From NCBI GenBank assembly GCA_035540495.1, contig DATLGL010000055.1, positions 1 through 17,517 on the forward strand: a stretch of DNA of 17,517 nt, read 5' to 3'. A model generated the notes under the pieces. The model worked only from the letters and a program-made list of their open reading frames with translations. It was not told where the DNA came from and made no database searches. The position numbers and the translations under genes were made by a program. Positions within the stretch are counted from its first letter, which is position 1. Every line of letters starts with the position of its first letter. Shown piece by piece: positions 1 through 7,470 of the stretch. The stretch comes from DASVEG01 sp035540495. GTDB taxonomy: Bacteria > Actinomycetota > Acidimicrobiia > Acidimicrobiales > CADCTF01.

Positions 1-1108
1 GGTCGTGGCAGTGGTCGCAGACGCGGTCGAGCCAGTCGATGAGGGTGATCTTCGATTGGGCCCAGTCGATGCGGTGGTCGCGTTCGAGGCGTCCGACCTG
101 GGGGCAGCCTTCGGTGGTGCAGACGGGGTCTTTCCACTCCAACGCTGATTGCTGCCACGCGTTGGGTGCGCGGCCGAGGTGGGCGACGCCGACGACTTTC
201 TTGCCGTCGGTGACGATCGCGGCCAAAAACGCGTTGCCGGTGGCGAGCATCTCGTTGATCACGGAGACCGGCACGGGGCCGTAGCCGGCGATCTCGGTGA
301 CCTCGCCTTCGATGGGATAGCCGCGCAAGAGCGCGTCGAGGTCGATCCGAACGAGGATCTTCGCTTGCGACCCGCCGCCCCGCTTTCCTCCCGTGCCCTT
401 CTCGGTCACGGTCGCCACGAGCGCGTCGGCGTCCAACGCCTCCGACCGCTCACGCCGGCCGTCACGACGCGCCGCGTCGAAGAGTTCTTGGCGCTTCGGC
501 TGGATCGCCGCCATCACCGCGGCGATCCGCTCGGGGTTGTCCCGCAACGTGATCGACGATGACCCATCCGCGTGGCTGGAGCGTCGCAGGAACCGTTCGT
601 CGTGGATCCGCTTCCGACGCTCCTCCGCGCCGCGATCAGCCTCGGCCTTCAAGCGATCGCACTCGGAGCGCAGCTCGCTGTGCGACAGCCGCTTCGCCTT
701 GTCCAACAACGCACCCGCATCAGCACGCGGGTTCGCGGAGAGCGCGCCCGCGATCAGCGTCGTCTGCTGCGACGACAACTCACCGCGAGCGGCCGCGTCG
801 GCCACCTCCGGCAACCCGACCAGCTGATCCGCCGCCGACAGCTCCGCCGCGGCCTGAACCACCGGCACCCCCGACAGCTTCGCCAGCTCGTGCGCGGGCG
901 ACTTCTCTCCCCGCTCGCGGTAACTCCCGAGCGCTGCCAATCGAGCGGCAGCCCTCGTGCGCAGCGAGGCGGCGATCTTCTCGATTCGCGTCGCCTTCTC
1001 GACCGCCAACCGAGCGCCGTGCAGATCGAGGAGCGCGGCGTCGAACGAGGCCGACACCTCGGCCATCTCCCGCTCGATCTCTCGCAACGTCAGCACAAAA
1101 CGGACCAT
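1..1108 (-). CDS. DUF222 / 13E12-type HNH endonuclease, 3' end cut by window
   Basis: An open reverse frame runs from ATG at 1108 off the left edge, giving 369 codons without a stop. The N-terminal part (about residues 1-240) is helical and charged, as in the DUF222 domain of the actinobacterial 13E12 repeat family. The last 40 residues seen hold the start of an HNH nuclease domain: a Cys pair (CTTEGC), then LERDHRIDW with the Asp-His of the motif, then CDHCH. The final His/Asn part of the HNH motif lies outside the window. These proteins occur in many copies in actinobacterial genomes; their role (mobile intron or phage-like nuclease, or DNA repair) is not settled. The start was chosen because the frame opens with MVRFVLTLREIEREM and no longer in-frame coding is plausible; no clear ribosome binding site is seen. 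Confidence 0.85.
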   Translation of the reverse strand, partial: MVRFVLTLREIEREMAEVSASFDAALLDLHGARLAVEKATRIEKIAASLRTRAAARLAALGSYRERGEKSPAHELAKLSGVPVVQAAAELSAADQLVGLPEVADAAARGELSSQQTTLIAGALSANPRADAGALLDKAKRLSHSELRSECDRLKAEADRGAEERRKRIHDERFLRRSSHADGSSSITLRDNPERIAAVMAAIQPKRQELFDAARRDGRRERSEALDADALVATVTEKGTGGKRGGGSQAKILVRIDLDALLRGYPIEGEVTEIAGYGPVPVSVINEMLATGNAFLAAIVTDGKKVVGVAHLGRAPNAWQQSALEWKDPVCTTEGCPQVGRLERDHRIDWAQSKITLIDWLDRVCDHCHD

Positions 1109-1191
1109 ATGACGAGGGTGGGACAAGAATGAACGAACCACGACTCGTGCGTGGCCGCGTTCCTGTCTCAGGTCGGCGCGATGGTGCGTCC

Positions 1192-1374
1192 ATGGAGAAC
1201 GACGCCACCATCCTGAGCTTCGGCGAGAGGCAGCGCTCGCAGCGACGAGAGCGAGCGCGGACGCTTCGTCGGTCGATCGACAACCACCCGACGGCGCACC
1301 TCCGGCTCGTCGGCGACGCAACGCCCATGGCGGCCGCAGAACCGACGACGGGCAGCCCGAACGACGTCGCATAG
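1192..1374 (+). CDS. small hypothetical protein, 60 aa
   Basis: I do not recognise this protein. From ATG at 1192 it reads MENDATILSFGERQRSQRRE and continues Arg-rich and charged, ending at TAG 1374. Third codon positions are almost all G or C from 1192 onward, as in the neighbouring real genes, while the in-frame stretch upstream from ATG 1129 has mixed third positions; that is why the shorter start is preferred. No convincing ribosome binding site is seen before 1192, whereas ATG 1129 has a purine-rich GAGGGTGGGA just upstream, so an 81-residue form remains possible. It sits between the divergent HNH gene and selO, only 26 bases before the selO start, so the two could be cotranscribed. It may be a small basic nucleic-acid-binding protein, but nothing proves this. 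Confidence 0.45.
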   Translation: MENDATILSFGERQRSQRRERARTLRRSIDNHPTAHLRLVGDATPMAAAEPTTGSPNDVA

Positions 1375-1400
1375 CGCCGTGAGGTGGGTACGTTGCATTG

Positions 1401-3011
1401 GTGCTGATCGACCTCGATCACCTCCCGTTCGACAACCGGTTCACGTCGGAGCTCCCCGGCGACGAGAACGAGACGAACCGCCGCCGCCAGGTGACGGGCG
1501 CCCTCTTCTCCCGGGTCGTGCCGACGCCGGTGAGCCGGCCGACGACGATCACCTGGTCGCGAGAGGTCGCGGAGATGCTCGACCTCGACCCGAAGCTGTG
1601 CGCGACCGACGACTTCGCCGAGGTCTTCGGCGGCAACCGCGTGCCGCGGGGCGCCGATCCGTTCGCCATGAACTACGGCGGGCACCAGTTCGGCAACTGG
1701 GCCGGCCAGCTGGGCGACGGGCGCGCCATCGCGCTGGGCGAGGTCGTCGACGCGACCGGACGCCACCAGACGCTGCAGCTAAAGGGAGCCGGAGCGACGC
1801 CGTACTCGCGCACGGCCGACGGGCGAGCCGTGCTCCGGTCGTCGATCCGCGAGTTCCTGTGCAGCGAGGCGATGCACCACCTCGGCATCCCGACCACCCG
1901 CGCGCTCAGCCTCGTGCTCACGGGCGACCAGGTCGTCCGCGATGTCATGTACGACGGCAACCCGGCGCCCGAGCCCGGTGCCATCGTCTGCCGCGTCGCA
2001 CCGTCGTTCATCCGGTTCGGCAACTTCCAGCTCCCCGCCTCACGAGGCGAGCTCGGTCTGCTCCGTCAACTCGTCGAGTACACGATCCGCAACGACTTCC
2101 CGCATCTCGTCGACGCCGCACCGCCGAACACGCCGATCGACGATCTCATCGCGCCGTGGTTCGCAGAGGTGTGCGACCGCACGTCGTCGCTCGTCGTCGA
2201 CTGGATGCGCGTCGGGTTCGTACACGGCGTCCTCAACACCGACAACATGTCGATCCTCGGGCTGACGATCGACTACGGCCCCTACGGATGGCTCGAGAGC
2301 TTCGAGCCGGGCTGGACCCCGAACACCACCGACGCCGGCACCCGTCGTTACCGCTACGGCGCCCAGCCCGAGGTGTGCCACTGGAACCTCGCGCAGCTCG
2401 GCAACGCGATCCACGCGCTGACGAACGACGCCGAGCCGCTGCAGGCCGCGCTCGACGCCTACGCGGAGTCGTACCACCGCCGGTTCCGCGAGATGACGGC
2501 GCGAAGGCTCGGCTGGGTCGACTTCCGTGACGATGCCGACGCGAACCTCCTCAACGAGATGTTCGACCTGCTCCAGCGGACGGAGGTCGACCAGGTCCTC
2601 TTCTTCCGCAACCTCGCCGATGTCTCGACGGACGAGGCGGCGACGGACGACGAGCTCCTCCAACCGCTGGCCGACGTCTGGTACCAGCCGCAGCACGTCG
2701 ATGGCGAACTGCGAGACGAGGTCGTCGGGTGGTTGCGCGCGTGGGCCGAACGTGTCCGCAGCACGAGCGTCGACGACGGCCGGCGCCGCGCCACCATGAA
2801 CTCCCTCAACCCGCGCTTCGTCCTCCGCAACTACCTCGCAGCAGAGGTCATCGAGGCCGCCGAAGCGGGCGACGTCACGAAGATCGACGAGATGCTCGAC
2901 GTCCTCCGCCGCCCGTACGACGAGCAGCCCGGGCGCGAACGCTTCGCGGCGAAGCGGCCGGAGTGGGCCCGCACCCGGGTCGGCTGCTCGATGCTCTCGT
3001 GCAGCTCGTGA
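1401..3011 (+). CDS. selO: SelO/YdiU protein adenylyltransferase (pseudokinase fold)
   Basis: SelO proteins use a kinase-like fold with inverted ATP binding to transfer AMP to Ser, Thr or Tyr of target proteins, in a redox-linked stress response. The 536-residue product has the expected length and motifs: GGHQFGNWAGQLGDGR (about 93-108), the nucleotide-binding Lys128 in LQLKGAG, Glu151 in REFLCSE, the catalytic NTDN (Asp281, Asn282) and the metal-binding Asp291 in IDYGPYGW. The spacings Lys-Glu 23 and Asp-Asp 10 equal those I recall for the characterised Pseudomonas enzyme. The C-terminus ends GCSMLSCSS, with Cys534 third from the end, where eukaryotic SelO carries selenocysteine. The start may be TTG 1398 or GTG 1401; GTG 1401 is preferred because TACGTT at 1389-1394 fits a -10 box for a leaderless message, though GAGGTGG at 1381 could be a ribosome binding site. 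Confidence 0.95.
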   Translation: MLIDLDHLPFDNRFTSELPGDENETNRRRQVTGALFSRVVPTPVSRPTTITWSREVAEMLDLDPKLCATDDFAEVFGGNRVPRGADPFAMNYGGHQFGNWAGQLGDGRAIALGEVVDATGRHQTLQLKGAGATPYSRTADGRAVLRSSIREFLCSEAMHHLGIPTTRALSLVLTGDQVVRDVMYDGNPAPEPGAIVCRVAPSFIRFGNFQLPASRGELGLLRQLVEYTIRNDFPHLVDAAPPNTPIDDLIAPWFAEVCDRTSSLVVDWMRVGFVHGVLNTDNMSILGLTIDYGPYGWLESFEPGWTPNTTDAGTRRYRYGAQPEVCHWNLAQLGNAIHALTNDAEPLQAALDAYAESYHRRFREMTARRLGWVDFRDDADANLLNEMFDLLQRTEVDQVLFFRNLADVSTDEAATDDELLQPLADVWYQPQHVDGELRDEVVGWLRAWAERVRSTSVDDGRRRATMNSLNPRFVLRNYLAAEVIEAAEAGDVTKIDEMLDVLRRPYDEQPGRERFAAKRPEWARTRVGCSMLSCSS

Positions 3012-3032
3012 GCCTCACCTCCTGAGGCTCAC
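3008..3032. terminator. bidirectional hairpin between selO and convergent gene
   Basis: A perfect 10-bp inverted repeat, GTGAGCCTCA (3008-3017) and TGAGGCTCAC (3023-3032), encloses a 5-base loop. It overlaps the selO stop codon (3009-3011) and the stop of the facing gene at 3029-3031. There is no U-run. Its position between two converging genes suggests a shared terminator. Confidence 0.6.
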
Positions 3033-4030
3033 GCCGGCAGCGGCCCAGGCGGCGTCGTGTCGGGGAAGTAGCGGTGGTGGTGCGACCCCGTCACCTCGAA
3101 GATGGCGGTGCCCTCGCGGCCGTCGTCGGTGCGCACCTTCATCTGGTTGAGCCCGCCCCGCTGGAACGGCTCGTACGGGCGGTCGAACCGTCCCTCCGCC
3201 TCGACCACCACACGACGACCGCCCTCCAGGACGAACGTCGCCGTGCCTCGCAACCCGTGCGCCGACTCGCCGTGGTCGCCGTAGACCGCGGGCTCGCCTG
3301 CCTCGGTGATCCACTCGAGGTCGTGGGCGAAGTCGACGAGCGGCACAGGGTCGCTGCCATCGGTGGCCGCCCAGCACCCGTCGGTGTAGACGCGCGCCCC
3401 GTTCGCGTACTCCCAGTGCCACACGCCGAGGAAACCGTCCGGCAGCTGCACCTGGAACCACAACCACAGCGGGCACCGCCCGTGATCGCGGATCCCCCAC
3501 GAGTGGTCGCGCTGACCCCACCACTGATCGACCTCGTAGGTCTGCCCCGCGTGGGTGTAGGTGCCCTGGTAGGTGCCGGACTGGAACATGTGGCTCTGGT
3601 CCCAGATGACCTCGTGGCCCGCCCGCATCGTCCCCCGCCGCAGCCCGTACGGCTTCGTGCGGGCCCGAAACGTGAGGTCGATCCCGAGCTCGCACACCGC
3701 CGGGTCGGCCGAGATCCGGATCTCCTCGTACGGCCGGACGATCTCGACCCGAGCGCCCCCGACCGTCGTGGTGTGGGGGTCGCCGGCGTAGGGGCGGGCC
3801 TGATGACCGAGCACCGGCGTGCCGCCGATGCGCCCCATCTGCAGTGAGTCGAGCGCCTGGCGCTGCGGATAGCTCGCCATCGTCAGGATCACGACGTCGT
3901 CGAGTCGATCGGGCTGGTGCGCGATGAAGAAGTAGCTCTCGCGCCAGTGCGGGTGGTGGAGCTGCGTGTTGGGGAGCGGTTCGGGCAGCTGGTGGACGAG
4001 GTGCTCGTCCATGGCCGTGAGCTGAGGCAT
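3029..4030 (-). CDS. lipocalin-like protein of unknown function (resembles DUF7064/7065 or CrtC/AttH-like)
   Basis: A 333-residue cytosolic protein without signal peptide or membrane segment. The sequence is rich in Trp, Tyr, Gly and His, with repeated beta-strand-like stretches. The diagnostic segment is WWGQRDHSWGIRDHG at about residues 170-184, preceded by HMFQSGTYQGTY (147-158). A Trp-rich Asp-His-Trp-Gly motif of this sort is known from the two-lobed lipocalin-like fold of carotenoid hydratase CrtC and AttH, and from actinobacterial DUF7064/DUF7065 proteins; the family assignment is from memory of the motif. A role on a hydrophobic substrate is inferred, helped by the divergent acyl-CoA ligase 34 bases away. 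ATG 4030 is taken as start; ATG 4012 is an alternative. An upstream extension to 4162 would run inside the ligase gene and is unlikely. Confidence 0.7.
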   Translation of the reverse strand: MPQLTAMDEHLVHQLPEPLPNTQLHHPHWRESYFFIAHQPDRLDDVVILTMASYPQRQALDSLQMGRIGGTPVLGHQARPYAGDPHTTTVGGARVEIVRPYEEIRISADPAVCELGIDLTFRARTKPYGLRRGTMRAGHEVIWDQSHMFQSGTYQGTYTHAGQTYEVDQWWGQRDHSWGIRDHGRCPLWLWFQVQLPDGFLGVWHWEYANGARVYTDGCWAATDGSDPVPLVDFAHDLEWITEAGEPAVYGDHGESAHGLRGTATFVLEGGRRVVVEAEGRFDRPYEPFQRGGLNQMKVRTDDGREGTAIFEVTGSHHHRYFPDTTPPGPLPA

Positions 4031-4064
4031 CCGCAGAGCTTCGCCTTTTCTAGAGTCCCGCGTC
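4031..4064. promoter_or_regulatory. 34-bp divergent promoter region
   Basis: Only 34 bases separate the two divergent start codons. On the + strand TAGAGT (4051-4056) fits a TAnnnT -10 box 8 bases before the ligase ATG, implying a leaderless or nearly leaderless message. The overlapping palindrome TCTAGA (4050-4055) sits in the middle, so the opposing promoters probably overlap. No -35 box is convincing on either strand. Confidence 0.4.
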
Positions 4065-5777
4065 ATGACCATCTCGATCGCCGAAGCGCATGAGCAGCTG
4101 ACGGTTCCCGGTTCCCCCTTCGAGGTGGAGGTGGTCGAGATCCGCGGCATCCCGACCCGCACGTGGAAGAACGCGATGCCGTCGCTGCGGGCCGTGCTGG
4201 AGCGCAGCCGCCAGCACGGTGAGGCGTCGTTCCTCGTCTACGAGGACGAGCGGATCACGTTCGCCGAGCACTACGCACAAGCCGCCGAGTTCGCGCGACG
4301 GTTGGTGACCGACTTCGGGGTCGAGAAGGGCGACCGGGTGGCCATCGCCATGCGCAACTTCCCGGAGTGGCCGGTGGCGTTCTGGGGAGCCGCAGCGGCA
4401 GGGGCGGTCGTGGTGCCGCTCAACGCGTGGTGGACGGCACCCGAGCTCGAGTACGGGCTCACCGACTCGGGGTCGAAGGTGCTCGTCGCCGACGGCGAGC
4501 GCTACGACCGGCTGCGCGACGTGTTGCCCGGGATTCCTGGGCTGGCGACGCTCGTCGTGCGAGGCGACGCTGCCGGATCGGCACGCGAAGCGGTGGCGTG
4601 GAGCGACGTCGTCCCGCCCCTAGCCGGTGACGAAGCGCCCGACCTGCCCGACGTCGAGATCGCGCCCGACGACTACGCCACGATCTTCTACACGTCGGGC
4701 ACCACCGGTCGGCCGAAGGGCGCGCTGGGGACGCAGCGGAACTTCACGACGAACCTCATGTCCTTGACGTTCGCCGGTGCGCGATCGGCGCTGAGGTCGG
4801 GACGACCCCCGTCAGCGAACGCGGCGCCCGATGCGCCGAGGATCCAGAACGCGTCGCTGCTGTCGGTGCCGTTCTTCCACGCCACCGGTTGCCACTCCGT
4901 TCTCCAGGGTGCGACCGCGGCCGGCAACAAGCTCGTGTTGATGCACAAGTGGAACCCGGAGCGGGCGCTCGAGCTCATCGAGCGGGAGCGGATCACGAAC
5001 TTCGGCGGCGTGCCGTCGATGGTGTGGCAGGTGCTCCAGTCACCCGACTTCGAGAAGCGCGACACATCGAGCGTGCAGGGGATCGGCTACGGCGGGGCGC
5101 CGGCGCCTCCGGAGCTCGTTCGCAAGATTGAGGAGATGTTCCCCGGGCGTTCGCCGTCGAACGGCTACGGGCTCACGGAGACGTCGTCGCTGTCGACGTC
5201 GAACAGCGGAGCCGACTACCAGCGGAAGCCCGACAGCGTGGGCGCGCCCGTCGCCGTCGTCGAGCTCAAGGTCGTCGACGAGCTCGGCAACGAGTTGCCT
5301 CAGGGAGAGGTAGGTGAGCTCTGGATCAAGGGTCCGAACGTGGTGGCCGGCTACTGGGGCAAGCCCGAGGCAACCGCAGCGTCGTTCACCGACGGCTGGC
5401 TCCACACCGGCGACGTCGCCCGCATCGACGACGAAGGGTTCGTCTACATCGTCGACCGAGCGAAGGACATGATCATCCGCGGCGGGGAGAACGTGTACTG
5501 CTCGGAGGTCGAGGCCGCGCTGTTCGAACATCCAGCGGTACTCGACGCTGCGGTGATCGGCGTGCCGCACCAGGTGCTGGGGGAGGAGGTCGGCGCAGTC
5601 GTGCAGCTCAAGCCGGGCGCCCAAGGCACGGCGACCGCGGACGACCTGCGTGCCCACGTCGCCGCGCGGCTGGCCGCGTTCAAGGTGCCGGTGCACGTGT
5701 GGTTCGTCGACGACGACCTGCCGCGGAACCCTGCAGGCAAGGTGCTGAAGCGGGAGCTGCGCGAGCAGGTGCTCTAG
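4065..5777 (+). CDS. AMP-forming acyl-CoA synthetase / ligase (FadD-like)
   Basis: A class I adenylate-forming enzyme of 570 residues. It activates a carboxylic acid with ATP to an acyl-adenylate and transfers it to CoA. Seen in order: P-loop YTSGTTGRPKG (209-219), NGYGLTETSS (366-375), the hinge-region Asp450 in WLHTGD, the YIVDRAKDMIIRGGENVY core (461-478), and the catalytic Lys559 in LPRNPAGKVLKREL. An insertion rich in Ala, Pro and Arg at about 240-260 is more variable. Substrate cannot be read from sequence; a medium or long-chain fatty acid or an aromatic acid are all possible. The start is the ATG directly after a TAGAGT -10-like box, with no ribosome binding site. The gene converges on the VOC gene with 6 bases between stops and no hairpin there. 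Pairing with the lipocalin-like protein suggests a lipid or hydrophobic acid pathway. Confidence 0.93.
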   Translation: MTISIAEAHEQLTVPGSPFEVEVVEIRGIPTRTWKNAMPSLRAVLERSRQHGEASFLVYEDERITFAEHYAQAAEFARRLVTDFGVEKGDRVAIAMRNFPEWPVAFWGAAAAGAVVVPLNAWWTAPELEYGLTDSGSKVLVADGERYDRLRDVLPGIPGLATLVVRGDAAGSAREAVAWSDVVPPLAGDEAPDLPDVEIAPDDYATIFYTSGTTGRPKGALGTQRNFTTNLMSLTFAGARSALRSGRPPSANAAPDAPRIQNASLLSVPFFHATGCHSVLQGATAAGNKLVLMHKWNPERALELIERERITNFGGVPSMVWQVLQSPDFEKRDTSSVQGIGYGGAPAPPELVRKIEEMFPGRSPSNGYGLTETSSLSTSNSGADYQRKPDSVGAPVAVVELKVVDELGNELPQGEVGELWIKGPNVVAGYWGKPEATAASFTDGWLHTGDVARIDDEGFVYIVDRAKDMIIRGGENVYCSEVEAALFEHPAVLDAAVIGVPHQVLGEEVGAVVQLKPGAQGTATADDLRAHVAARLAAFKVPVHVWFVDDDLPRNPAGKVLKRELREQVL

Positions 5778-5783
5778 TCGGAT

Positions 5784-6437
5784 TCAGTCGGACGGCAGCG
5801 GTCCCGTGAGCGACGCCCGCTGCGAGATCTCGATCGGCGCGCCGTCGGGATCGGTCACGAACGAGATGTACGCGGTCTCACCGAGCTTGAGCGGGGCGGT
5901 CATCTCCCGCCAACCGACGTCGACCAGCCGGGCGTGCTCCTCCCGCACGTCCCACACCTGGACGGTCAGGTAGCGGAAGCCCCTGGATCGCAGTGACGTG
6001 ACCGTCTGCCCCCCCGGGCGCAGCACGAGACGGGTGGTGCCGACGCGCCAGGTCGAACCGCCCTCGGGCGTCGCGCCGAAGCCGTCCCGCAGCAGCACTC
6101 CCAGCCGATCGGTATCGGTGCTGGCCCACTCGATCGACAGTGCCTCGACGTCGGGCGAGAGGACGACACTGGTGCCGTCGGGATCGATCAGCTCTCTGTG
6201 CTCGGGCGCGGAGATCGCGAACCCGCGGAAGTTGGTCGGCGAGTCGTCGAGCTGCTCTCGCGAGCTGTTGAGCTTCAGCACGGATCCACGAAGGCCCACG
6301 CGGTGCTGGTGGATCCCGCGACCGGCCTTGAGAAGTTCCTCGTACGGCAGGCCGATCTCGTCGACGTAGAACCGGCGAAGGTCGTCATAACGATCCGTGT
6401 AGAGCCCGACGTCGAGACATTCCTTGGCCAGCCGCAT
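5784..6437 (-). CDS. VOC family protein with two glyoxalase/dioxygenase-like modules
   Basis: A 217-residue protein with the paired beta-alpha-beta-beta-beta modules of the vicinal oxygen chelate superfamily. The first module opens CLDVGLYTDRYDDLRRFYVDEIGLPYEE-like (short form: LDVGLYTDRYDDLRRFY, about residues 8-24), the last ends YISFVTDPDGAPIEISQ, where the terminal Glu is a usual metal ligand position. The function of this member (glyoxalase, dioxygenase or a resistance protein) is not decidable. Start ATG 6437 is preferred: it is followed at once by the module, and a TACGGT -10-like box lies 9 bases upstream (6452 to 6447), giving a short or absent leader. An in-frame GTG at 6497 would force translation through a strong hairpin and encode a low-complexity start. 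It is cut off from the lipoprotein gene by that hairpin, so it is probably transcribed on its own. Confidence 0.85.
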   Translation of the reverse strand: MRLAKECLDVGLYTDRYDDLRRFYVDEIGLPYEELLKAGRGIHQHRVGLRGSVLKLNSSREQLDDSPTNFRGFAISAPEHRELIDPDGTSVVLSPDVEALSIEWASTDTDRLGVLLRDGFGATPEGGSTWRVGTTRLVLRPGGQTVTSLRSRGFRYLTVQVWDVREEHARLVDVGWREMTAPLKLGETAYISFVTDPDGAPIEISQRASLTGPLPSD

Positions 6438-6446
6438 GTGTACGGC

Positions 6447-6452
6447 ACCGTA
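6447..6452 (-). promoter_or_regulatory. -10-like box of the VOC gene
   Basis: On the reverse strand TACGGT matches TAnnnT and ends 9 bases before the ATG at 6437. It lies just after the 6466-6491 hairpin, so a new transcript could begin right behind the terminator. No -35 match is visible. Confidence 0.35.
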
Positions 6453-6465
6453 ACCGTCACGCGAA

Positions 6466-6491
6466 GAGGTCGGGCCCGAAGGCCCGACCTC
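6466..6491 (-). terminator. 11-bp hairpin with UUCG loop on the reverse strand
   Basis: GAGGTCGGGCC (6466-6476) pairs perfectly with 6481-6491 around a 4-base loop. Read on the reverse strand the loop is C(TTCG)G, the very stable cUUCGg tetraloop, which indicates that the reverse transcript is the functional one. It lies about 40 bases after the stop of the ScyD-like remnant, so it would end the lipoprotein transcript before the VOC gene. No U-run beyond TTC follows. Confidence 0.7.
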
Positions 6492-6506
6492 GTTCACAAC
6501 TGCTGG

Positions 6507-6534
6507 CTGAACGTTCAGACGTTCAGACGTTCAG
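6507..6534. repeat. three tandem 8-bp repeats and a 12-bp palindrome
   Basis: ACGTTCAG occurs three times head to tail at 6511-6518, 6519-6526 and 6527-6534. The first copy is the right half of the perfect 12-bp palindrome CTGAACGTTCAG (6507-6518). The third copy covers the stop codon of the ScyD-like remnant. It could be slipped-strand duplication or a cluster of half-sites for a regulator. Confidence 0.75.
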
Positions 6535-6716
6535 CCCGGAGGCGCGGGCGGCGGCACGACGATGCCGCCTTCGGGGGCCTTGGTCGGGTCGAACGAGATG
6601 ACATGACCGCCGTTGGTGCACACACCGCAGTTGGTGACGAACACCTCGGTGTTCGATCGCGCCGCTAGACCGGTCGGGAAGAGCAGGCCCTTGATGACGA
6701 CACGGGGCGTCAGGAC
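6531..6716 (-). pseudogene. C-terminal remnant of a ScyD/ScyE-like beta-propeller protein
   Basis: Reading on the reverse strand from about 6716, 61 codons give VLTPRVVIKGLLFPTGLA, then VFVTNCGVCTNGGHVISF, then a Pro-rich tail and TGA at 6531. The pattern FPTGLA followed by a strand ending VTNCGVC and a G-rich turn is what the last propeller blade of ScyD/ScyE or NHL-type exported proteins looks like. No ATG, GTG or TTG precedes the similarity in frame, and upstream the frame overlaps the lipoprotein gene with no further likeness, so only the end of the gene survives. Codon use is still GC-biased, suggesting a fairly recent loss or a deletion that joined it to the lipoprotein gene. The family name rests on motif memory only. 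Confidence 0.45.
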
Positions 6717-7417
6717 ACCCCGCCCACCAGCGGCGCGGTCCGCGTCGCGACCAGCAGACGATCGAGGTACGGCTCGAGCTCGGCGAGCGCCTCTGGCTCG
6801 AACGTCGGGTCGTACTCCGTGGGCCCGAGGCATCCGCCGCTGGCGACATAGGCGTCGGTGTTGACGATCGCGTACTTCTCTCCGATGACGAGGTAGTGGT
6901 TGATGATCCGCTCCACCACACGTCCGTTGGCATCGGTGAGCCTGAAGCCGCCCCGCGCCCCCGGCTTGCCGTCGATCACGACGTCGGTGACGGGGTCGGC
7001 GACGAACGTGAACGGAGCACAGCCTTCGGAGCGGTCTTTGCGGAAGTGCGTGATCATGTCGGCCGCCAGACGCCGTGCAACCGATTGTGCGTCGACACCG
7101 ATGTCGTCCTTGTCGAGCGGATACCCGGGGTTGAGCTCGATGTCGCCGATCAGCTTGCTGCCGTCATGAACGCACACGTTGAGCCGCTCGCCTTCGCAGT
7201 CGCGGATCACCCACCCGTTCGGCAGCGCGGTCTCGAAGGAACGCTGCCAGTCGAGGGTCAGCGTCTCGTCGGGTGCGCTCGTCGTCGTCGGCGCCGCGGG
7301 TGCCGTCGTGCTCGTCGCGTCAGGCTGAACCGCGCGCGAGGCGTCGTCCGCTCCGCACGCGGCGGCGACCGCCAACGTCGCTGCCGCCACCAGCAACATC
7401 ATCCTCAACCGTTTCAT
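6710..7417 (-). CDS. putative lipoprotein of unknown function
   Basis: A 235-residue exported protein. It has a basic start (MKRLRMM), a hydrophobic stretch and a lipobox-like AAAC with the modified Cys21, followed by a Thr/Pro/Ala-rich linker (about 30-50) that would tether the rest to the membrane surface. The mature part (about 52-235) has four more cysteines, Cys74, Cys82, Cys133 and Cys196, enough for two disulfides. I recognise no named family. Residues 142-190 alternate as beta strands (VTDVVIDGKPGARGGFRL, then ERIINHYLVIGEKYAIV), like mycobacterial-type lipoproteins with a cystatin or SnoaL-like core, but that is a guess. ATG 7417 has a strong AAGGAG upstream. It follows the MFS gene by 83 bases in the same direction, and a pair of 11-bp-spaced heptamers lies in that gap. 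Confidence 0.8.
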   Translation of the reverse strand: MKRLRMMLLVAAATLAVAAACGADDASRAVQPDATSTTAPAAPTTTSAPDETLTLDWQRSFETALPNGWVIRDCEGERLNVCVHDGSKLIGDIELNPGYPLDKDDIGVDAQSVARRLAADMITHFRKDRSEGCAPFTFVADPVTDVVIDGKPGARGGFRLTDANGRVVERIINHYLVIGEKYAIVNTDAYVASGGCLGPTEYDPTFEPEALAELEPYLDRLLVATRTAPLVGGVS

Positions 7418-7470
7418 GGGGCTCTCCTTGTAGTGCGTCGAACGCATGGATCGGACGATGCCGCGGTCGG

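Noticed and set aside
6438..6497. N-terminal extension of the VOC protein from GTG 6497
   Set aside because: It would encode the strands of the 11-bp hairpin and a composition unlike the family; ATG 6437 fits the fold and the -10-like box.
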